Source: an uncultured Clostridia bacterium (GTDB lineage: Bacteria; Bacillota; Clostridia; Oscillospirales; Acutalibacteraceae). From it: DNA of 12,058 nucleotides. The DNA is taken from positions 1 to 12,058 of the forward strand of contig CALDPI010000286.1 of the NCBI GenBank assembly GCA_937912045.1, written 5' to 3'. Under the pieces are notes generated by a model. That model saw only the letters and a program-made list of their open reading frames with translations, was not told where the DNA came from and did not search any database. How positions within the stretch are numbered: position 1 is the stretch's first letter; each line of letters opens with the position of its first letter. Positions 7,022 to 12,058 of the stretch are shown piece by piece. The position numbers were made by a program, and so were the translations under genes.

Positions 7022-7357
7022 ATGTTTAAGATAATTTTGATAATAATCGCACTTTTCCTGTCAAGTGTTGGCATCGGTGAAATTTTGCACCGCATTTGGA
7101 TGCTTTTTTTGCGTCCCGAAAGCCGCAAATGCTTTCTGCTTCTGCCCTTGAGCGAGGGCTGCGTAGCCGAGCAGGTCACTGCCGAGCTTGAGGAAATGCG
7201 TTGGTACGGTAAAAATTATGCCGATTTGCTTATCGCGCTTGATTGCGGAATAAGTGAGTCTGAAAGAAAAATATGCAAGCATATTGAAAAAACAAACGGA
7301 GATTTTGTTCTTTGCAAGCTTGAAGATATTGAGGAAGTTATAAGAAAAAGGGGATGA
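7022..7357 (+). CDS. Small single-pass membrane protein of unknown function
   Basis: I do not recognise this 111-aa protein. It has one N-terminal hydrophobic helix (about residues 2-23, MFKIILIIIALFLSSVGIG), then a basic stretch (HRIWMLFLRPESRK). A cytoplasmic-looking domain follows, with LLLPLSEGC (44-52), an acidic helix AEQVTAELEEMRWYG (54-68), LLIALDCG (74-81) and a charged C-terminal helix. The strand-helix-strand pattern with a LDCG turn vaguely recalls a Rossmann or GT-A-like half-domain, but no catalytic motif is visible. I choose ATG 7022 over the in-frame ATG at 7004 because GGGGTGA (7011-7017) lies just before 7022 and the helix begins there. Its stop overlaps the recD2 start (ATGA), so translation is probably coupled. 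Confidence 0.75.
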   Translation: MFKIILIIIALFLSSVGIGEILHRIWMLFLRPESRKCFLLLPLSEGCVAEQVTAELEEMRWYGKNYADLLIALDCGISESERKICKHIEKTNGDFVLCKLEDIEEVIRKRG

Positions 7358-9579
7358 AAACGGTGAACGGCGAGTTTGAAACGTTACGCGGCAGGGTAGA
7401 GCACATTACATATAAAAATCTGCAAACAGGTTATACCGTTTTCAAGCTTTCCATCCCGGGTGAAGAGATTGTCGCAACGGGTAATTTTCCATACGTGTCG
7501 CACGGTGACGTCGTAATTCTGACGGGTGAGTACGTTGTTCACAATACCTACGGACCTCAGTTTAAAGCGGTCACCTGCGAAAAGGAGGCCCCCACAGACG
7601 AGGCGGCTATCCTCAGGTATCTTTCCTGCGGAGCGGTTAAGGGAATAGGACCTGCAACGGCCGCAAAAATTATAAAAAGGTTCGGCAATGCCGCGCTTGA
7701 GATTATAAAGAACGAGCCTATGCGCCTTAGCGAAATAAAGGGAATATCCCCCGAAAAAGCAGAGCGCATATCACAGGAATATATGAAACAGTTCGGCATA
7801 CAGGATTTGATGCTTTATCTTGCGCGTTTTAAAACCTCGCCGGAGGATGCCGCGAAAATATACAAGCGCTACGGCGAACGCTCGGTTGAGGTTATAAATG
7901 AAAATCCATACGTCCTCTGTGATGAGGAAATCGGCTTTTCCTTTGACCGCGCAGACGAAATTGCCGACAGCCTTAATATACCTGCGGATAATATTAACAG
8001 AATAAACGCAGGGCTTTTGTTTGTGCTCCGCCACAATTTGCTAAACGGCCATACCTGTCTTCCGCGCAAAAAGCTTTGCACGGTTGTGTCTCAGCTGCTT
8101 GGATGTACCGAAGATGACGCGGATAATGCCGCAGATAAGCTAATGCGCGGATTACAGATTCGTACAAAGCAAATTGAAGACGTGCAGTTTGTTTTTCTGC
8201 CAAATTACTATTCGGCAGAGGAATATATCGCCTCGCGCCTGGCTCTCTGCCTTGAAAACGGAAAGGCAATGCATATAGACGAGCTGGAAATTGATTATAT
8301 AGAAAACCGCCTGCATATAAAATATGACCAAAAACAAAGAGAGGTTATCGAAACCGCCTTCAAGCATTGCGTAACGGTGCTTACAGGCGGCCCGGGAACA
8401 GGAAAAACCACAACCCTTAACGGTCTTATTGAGCTTTTTGAGCAGAAGGATTTAAAGGTTCTGCTTGCCGCACCGACTGGTCGTGCCGCACAGCGTATGT
8501 CGGAGCTTACAGGCAGAGAAGCCAAAACGCTCCACCGCTTGCTTGAGGTTCAGTGGGGTGAGGGGGACAAGCCTTATTTTGACCGTAACGAGCGCAATCC
8601 GCTCGTGTGCGACGTCATTGTGGTGGACGAAATGTCAATGGTGGATGCGCTCCTTTTTGAAAGCCTTCTGCGCGCTCTGCGTCTTGGCACACGCATCATT
8701 CTTGTGGGCGATGCCGACCAGCTGCCCAGCGTTTCGGCGGGTAATATACTGCACGATATTATTGATTCTGAAAGGCTGCCTGTTATCGCGCTGAAAAAAA
8801 TATACAGACAGTCAGACAGCAGCCTTATTGTCCACAATGCACACGTAATTATCGGCGGAAGAATACCTGTGCTTAATTCGCGCGATGCCGACTTTTTTAT
8901 GCTGGACAGTCCACTTGCCGAGGACACCGCAAAAACCGTTGTGGATTTAATTTCGGACCGATTACCAAAGGCGTACGGTTTTGTGCCGCAAAGGGATATT
9001 CAGGTGCTTTGTCCCTCGCGTAAGCTCGAAACAGGAACACAGAACCTCAATGCTTTGATACAGCAAAAATTAAACCCCAAAACCGACGGTGCAAAGCAGG
9101 TGCATTACGGTGGATTTTCCTTCCGCGAAAACGACAAGGTTATGCAGACCAAAAATAATTATGATATTGATTGGGTCGACGACCGCGGCGAGCATGGCTC
9201 GGGCGTGTATAACGGAGATATCGGTGTTATTGAGAGCATAGATTTATATTCAGGAATTATAACCGTTCGATTTGACGACCGCACCGCAACGTATTACAGC
9301 GGCGATATGTCACAGTTGGAGCCTGCATATGCCATAACCGTGCACAAAAGTCAGGGAAGTGAGTTTAACTGTATAATCCTGCCGCTTTGCTGTGTGCCGT
9401 CACAGCTTTTATACAGAAACCTGTTATATACCGCAGTAACACGTGCAAAGCGCTTGCTTATAATCGTCGGTGACCGAAACACCGTTTATAAAATGGTGGA
9501 AAACGACCGAAAAACCCTGCGCTATACGGGACTTAAATATATGATTGAGGAAGCGTTTGATGAGGGAGTTTTTAAATAG
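7354..9579 (+). CDS. recD2: RecD2-type SF1B 5'-3' DNA helicase
   Basis: ATP-dependent 5'-3' helicase of the RecD/TraA-like family found in bacteria lacking RecBC; it acts in DNA repair and replication-fork maintenance. It is 741 aa, usual for RecD2. The N-terminal OB-like and helix-hairpin-helix region shows VKGIGPATAAKIIKRFG (95-111) and a second HhH-like KGISPEKAERIS (129-140). Helicase motif I is GGPGTGKTTT with Lys351; motif Ia is LAAPTGRAAQRM. Motif II is VVDEMSMVD with Asp425-Glu426, and motif III is VGDADQLPSV. The TVHKSQGSEF segment (His664-Lys665) and motif VI, AVTRAKR (694-699), complete the set, so all core motifs look intact. ATG at 7354 overlaps the previous stop by 4 nt. comF starts inside its 3' end. 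Confidence 0.95.
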   Translation: MKTVNGEFETLRGRVEHITYKNLQTGYTVFKLSIPGEEIVATGNFPYVSHGDVVILTGEYVVHNTYGPQFKAVTCEKEAPTDEAAILRYLSCGAVKGIGPATAAKIIKRFGNAALEIIKNEPMRLSEIKGISPEKAERISQEYMKQFGIQDLMLYLARFKTSPEDAAKIYKRYGERSVEVINENPYVLCDEEIGFSFDRADEIADSLNIPADNINRINAGLLFVLRHNLLNGHTCLPRKKLCTVVSQLLGCTEDDADNAADKLMRGLQIRTKQIEDVQFVFLPNYYSAEEYIASRLALCLENGKAMHIDELEIDYIENRLHIKYDQKQREVIETAFKHCVTVLTGGPGTGKTTTLNGLIELFEQKDLKVLLAAPTGRAAQRMSELTGREAKTLHRLLEVQWGEGDKPYFDRNERNPLVCDVIVVDEMSMVDALLFESLLRALRLGTRIILVGDADQLPSVSAGNILHDIIDSERLPVIALKKIYRQSDSSLIVHNAHVIIGGRIPVLNSRDADFFMLDSPLAEDTAKTVVDLISDRLPKAYGFVPQRDIQVLCPSRKLETGTQNLNALIQQKLNPKTDGAKQVHYGGFSFRENDKVMQTKNNYDIDWVDDRGEHGSGVYNGDIGVIESIDLYSGIITVRFDDRTATYYSGDMSQLEPAYAITVHKSQGSEFNCIILPLCCVPSQLLYRNLLYTAVTRAKRLLIIVGDRNTVYKMVENDRKTLRYTGLKYMIEEAFDEGVFK

Positions 9580-10255
9580 TTTTTCATATCTGTTTTATCC
9601 CAAGCGTTGTGCCGTATGCGGTGAGGTTATTCATCCGTCACAGCACTTGTGTGATAATTGCCTGCCGCTGCTCAAACCAATTTCTGTGAAGACCTGCAGC
9701 AAATGCGGCAATCCTAAAAAATCCTGCTGCTGCAAGCGCTATGCCTATCATTTTCGCGGTGTGGCATCGCCGTATATTAACGAGGGTGCCGCACAAAAGG
9801 CAATATATTTTTATAAGTTTGGCAGCAACACAACCTCGGCAGACTTTTTCGGAAAAGAAATGGCAGAGTGCTTTAGTAAAAGCTTTCCCGATTTGGAAAT
9901 TGACTGCATAACCTCTGTTCCGCGCAACCGCAAAAGACGTCGCGAGGTGGAGGAATCTATGTGGCGGTTTGACCATTCCGTACTTCTTGCTAAGCGCGTC
10001 TCGCGCGAGCTTTTGATTCCCTATAAACGACTTCTTAAAAAGTGTAAAAACAATAATGTACAGCACCTGTTATCAGCAAGAGAGCGTTTTGAAAACGTTA
10101 AGGGAAGCTATAAAGCCTTGCCGAATAATTATAAAAACGTTTTGCTGGTTGACGATATTAAAACCACGGGCGCAACGCTGGATGAATGCGCGCGAATGCT
10201 TATGCTCGCGGGCGCTGAAAACGTGTATTGCGTAACGGCTGTTATTGGTGCTTGA
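9560..10255 (+). CDS. comF: ComF family protein (phosphoribosyltransferase-like)
   Basis: ComF proteins are needed for natural DNA uptake where competence exists, probably as a cytoplasmic helper of the import helicase; many hosts keep the gene without known competence. It is 231 aa, typical. An N-terminal zinc-finger-like part has CAVC (17-20) and CDNC (31-34), then CSKCG (46-50) and a CCC run (56-58). The PRTase-like domain shows SVPRNRKRRR (119-128), the family motif QHLLSARERFENVKG (168-182), and the PRPP loop LLVDDIKTTGATL (195-207). I start at ATG 9560, after GAGGAAG (9547-9553), rather than the in-frame TTG at 9545. The gene overlaps recD2 by 20 nt, implying an operon and coupled translation. 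No ComFA or ComEC gene is in the window. Confidence 0.88.
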   Translation: MREFLNSFSYLFYPKRCAVCGEVIHPSQHLCDNCLPLLKPISVKTCSKCGNPKKSCCCKRYAYHFRGVASPYINEGAAQKAIYFYKFGSNTTSADFFGKEMAECFSKSFPDLEIDCITSVPRNRKRRREVEESMWRFDHSVLLAKRVSRELLIPYKRLLKKCKNNNVQHLLSARERFENVKGSYKALPNNYKNVLLVDDIKTTGATLDECARMLMLAGAENVYCVTAVIGA

Positions 10256-10280
10256 AAAAAGTAAAATACTTAACTATAAT
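10252..10280 (+). promoter_or_regulatory. Near-consensus SigA promoter of the mreB-like gene
   Basis: TTGAAA (10252-10257), exactly 17 bp, then a perfect TATAAT (10275-10280). The -35 overlaps the comF TGA stop. The expected start is near 10287, only about 10 nt before the ATG and at the GGTGAT RBS itself, so the leader would be very short. Confidence 0.75.
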
Positions 10281-10296
10281 ATAAATGGTGATATAA

Positions 10297-11322
10297 ATGG
10301 CAACAGAAATTGCAATCGACCTTGGCACGTCAAAAACCGTAATTGCATCGGGTGGTAAAATAATTCTCGAATTACCCAGTGTTGTTACGGTTGACAGTGA
10401 AACGTGGGAGCCTGTGCTTTTCGGCGAACAGGCCTATAAAACCTATGGCAGAACGCCCGACAGTCTGACAACGGTTTTCCCAATTCAAAACGGCATAATT
10501 GCCGCGCTTGACGCAGCAGAGGCAATGCTTACGGAATATGTTAAAATGGCATTCGGTAACCGTATTTCCAGACCTAAGGTAATGGTTTCAATGCCCACAG
10601 GCGTAACCCCCATACAGCACCACACCGTTGCAAACGCGCTGGAGGCTGCTGGCGGAAGAAACGTGTCGGTTATTGAAAGTCCTATTGCCGCGGCAATCGG
10701 TATGGGAATTGATTTTTCAAAACCGCACGGAAGTATGGTTGTTGACGTCGGCGCGGGCTGCACCGATATCGCTACAATCTCTATGGGCGGCATTGTCGAG
10801 TGTGAGTCACTGAAGCTCGCCTCGCGCGATTTGGACGAGCTGATAATCCGCTATGTTAAAAAGGAGTATAATGTTTTAATCGGACCACTCACCGCCGAAG
10901 AAATCAAAAAACAGCTTGGTTGTGCATATAGCAGTCCTCTCGAGGTTTCTATGGTCGCAAAGGGCAGAAATCTGCTTTCGGGTCTGCCGCAAACCTTCGA
11001 GATTTCTTCAAGCGAGGTCTATGAGGCTACATATGATGCACTTCATACGATTTGTAACGAGGTCAGAGCCGTTCTTGAGCGCACCGCTCCCGATATCGTC
11101 GGCGATATAAAGGAGGACGGTCTGTATCTCACAGGCGGCGGCGCACGTATTCGCGGCTTTGATAAGCTTTTGTCGGAGTATATCGGCACAGAGGTAATAA
11201 TGGCCGACGACCCCGAGCATAGCGTTGTCAGAGGCGAGGGAATAGCTATCAAACGTCCCGAACTGCTTGAAAACGGTGATTATCTCTATCGTTCAATTAA
11301 AGAACTTATTGTAGAACAATAA
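10297..11322 (+). CDS. MreB/Mbl-type bacterial actin homologue (divergent)
   Basis: Cytoplasmic actin-fold ATPase that normally forms membrane-bound filaments guiding cell-wall synthesis. It is 341 aa, within the MreB range. The phosphate-1 loop is IDLGTSKTVIASGG (7-20), followed by ELPSVV (25-30). MPTGVTP (99-105) and ESPIAAAIGMG (127-137) match subdomain IB and the hinge. Phosphate-2 is VVDVGAGCTDIATISMGGIV (148-167), where MreB usually has D-GGGTT. The adenosine motif LTGGGARIRGFDKLL (278-292) is intact. No N-terminal amphipathic helix is seen. The altered phosphate-2 loop and the absence of mreC/mreD suggest a paralogue (Mbl/MreBH-like) rather than the primary mreB, so I give no symbol. 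ATG at 10297 follows a weak GGTGAT. It has its own promoter and terminator. Confidence 0.85.
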   Translation: MATEIAIDLGTSKTVIASGGKIILELPSVVTVDSETWEPVLFGEQAYKTYGRTPDSLTTVFPIQNGIIAALDAAEAMLTEYVKMAFGNRISRPKVMVSMPTGVTPIQHHTVANALEAAGGRNVSVIESPIAAAIGMGIDFSKPHGSMVVDVGAGCTDIATISMGGIVECESLKLASRDLDELIIRYVKKEYNVLIGPLTAEEIKKQLGCAYSSPLEVSMVAKGRNLLSGLPQTFEISSSEVYEATYDALHTICNEVRAVLERTAPDIVGDIKEDGLYLTGGGARIRGFDKLLSEYIGTEVIMADDPEHSVVRGEGIAIKRPELLENGDYLYRSIKELIVEQ

Positions 11323-11369
11323 AAAAGCACACCAACGGCAGATATTCGTCCTGTTGGTGTGCTTTTTTT
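11323..11369 (+). terminator. Terminator after the mreB-like gene
   Basis: AAAAGCACACCAAC (11323-11336) pairs with GTTGGTGTGC (11353-11362) and the following T-tract. A GG/CC pair with a bulge extends the stem into the loop. Seven Ts follow. It begins immediately after the stop codon. Confidence 0.92.
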
Positions 11370-11376
11370 GTGCTTG

Positions 11377-11405
11377 TCATAATTTTCTTCCATTTCTCAT
11401 ACCAT
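11377..11405 (+). promoter_or_regulatory. SigE-like (mother-cell) promoter of spoIVA
   Basis: TCATAAT (11377-11383), a 14-bp spacer and CATACCAT (11398-11405) resemble the SigE consensus from Bacillus (KMATATT, 13-15 bp, CATACANT). Each box has one mismatch to the fixed positions. The expected start near 11411 gives a ~28-nt leader. SpoIVA is a SigE-dependent gene in B. subtilis, which makes the match meaningful. Confidence 0.65.
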
Positions 11406-11438
11406 AATACAAAAGAATGTGTTAGTGGAGGATTGTTA

Positions 11439-12058
11439 TGGCTGATACGAGTATTTATAAGGATATAGCAGCAAGAACGGGCGGAGATATTTATATAGGG
11501 GTGGTAGGACCCGTAAGAACGGGAAAATCAACATTTATAAAGCGGTTTATGGATATGCTGGTGATTCCCAATATTGACGAGCCGTATTTAAAAGAGCGCA
11601 CAAGTGACGAGCTGCCGCAGTCTTCCTCGGGCAGAACAATTATGACAACCGAGCCAAAATTCATTCCTGAAAACGCGGTAAATATAATGCTTGAGGATAA
11701 TGCAAATCTCAACGTGCGCCTTATTGACTGTGTCGGATATATTGTGCCAAGCTCAATCGGATATATTGAGAACGACCAGCCGCGAATGGTGATGACACCG
11801 TGGTATGAGGAAACCATTCCGTTTAATATGGCGGCGGAAATCGGCACAAGAAAGGTAATTAACGAGCATTCGACCATCGGCCTTGTGGTGACAACCGACG
11901 GCAGCATAAGTGAAATTCCGCGCGCAGAGTATGAAGAGGCAGAGGAAAGGGTAATATCCGAATTAAAAGAAATAAATAAGCCCTTTGTTGTGATACTTAA
12001 CTGTATGTATCCCGATTCTGAAGAATCTAAAGAACTTGCTGACGTTCTTAGTAAAAAA
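11439..12058 (+). CDS. spoIVA: Stage IV sporulation protein A, N-terminal part (runs off window)
   Basis: SpoIVA is the ATP-driven, self-assembling basement-layer protein of the spore coat; it polymerises on the forespore surface in the mother cell. The first 206 codons of a ~492-aa protein are present and open to the window edge. It begins MADTSIYKDIAARTGGDIYI, as in other SpoIVA proteins. Walker A is GPVRTGKS (24-31) with Lys30 and Ser31. DELPQSSSGRTIMTTEPKF, DCVGY (97-101), TPWYEE and AAEIGTRKVINEHSTIG are strongly conserved blocks. VILNCMYP lies near the end, where the family has a TRAFAC-GTPase-like strand. ATG at 11439 follows GTGGAGG with 7-nt spacing. It has its own SigE-like promoter behind the preceding terminator. 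It is strong evidence of an endospore-former. Confidence 0.96.

Noticed and set aside
9545..9559. A TTG start five codons upstream for comF.
   Set aside because: GAGGAAG at 9547-9553 is well spaced for the ATG at 9560 and would lie inside the longer reading.
11491..11907. A 138-codon minus-strand open frame at the right end.
   Set aside because: The plus strand here is clearly spoIVA with conserved motifs, so this is an antisense shadow.
1..12058. tRNA, rRNA, CRISPR, insertion sequence, attachment site or c-di-AMP/lysine riboswitch.
   Set aside because: I found no clover-leaf-like segment, regular repeat-spacer pattern, transposase or terminal repeats, and all gaps between genes are under 170 bp and accounted for by promoters and terminators.

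Overview
The window looks like a chromosomal segment from an endospore-forming Bacillota, most likely class Clostridia. Three things point there: the start of spoIVA, a YtvI-type AI-2E membrane protein, and the cdaA-cdaR pair. RBSs are strong and purine-rich, several starts are GTG or TTG, and intergenic regions are short and AT-rich with A-tract/T-tract hairpin terminators. I see no mobile element, CRISPR array, tRNA or rRNA. The gene content is housekeeping plus sporulation.

Layout. (1) 1-1934, minus strand: pheB (ACT-domain regulator-like), hom (homoserine dehydrogenase) and the 5' end of lysC (aspartokinase), an aspartate-family amino-acid cluster. pheB has a good SigA-type promoter and lysC has its own candidate promoter. 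(2) 2099-3175, plus: a YtvI-like AI-2E family membrane protein, diverging from pheB and closed by a strong hairpin terminator. (3) 3295-4692: a 71-aa DUF3343-like protein and a class V aminotransferase/cysteine desulfurase family protein, with an intrinsic-terminator-like hairpin between them. (4) 4782-6919: cdaA (diadenylate cyclase) and cdaR (YbbR-repeat regulator), the c-di-AMP synthesis module, without glmM behind it. (5) 7022-10255: an unrecognised small membrane protein, recD2 and comF, all with overlapping ends and so probably one operon. (6) 10297-11322: a divergent MreB/Mbl-type actin homologue with a near-consensus promoter and its own terminator. (7) 11439 to the window end: the first 206 codons of spoIVA behind a SigE-like promoter.

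How the genes relate. Region 1 feeds threonine, methionine and lysine synthesis. Regions 2, 6 and 7 concern the envelope, cell shape and spore coat. Region 3 may handle sulfur or selenium. Region 4 makes and controls c-di-AMP, a wall and osmotic signal. Region 5 concerns DNA repair and competence-type functions. Each region is bounded by promoters and terminators, so the window reads as about seven transcription units rather than one pathway. I found no convincing undescribed system. The best leads are the hairpin-separated DUF3343/desulfurase pair, the small membrane protein coupled to RecD2, and the divergent MreB next to spoIVA.
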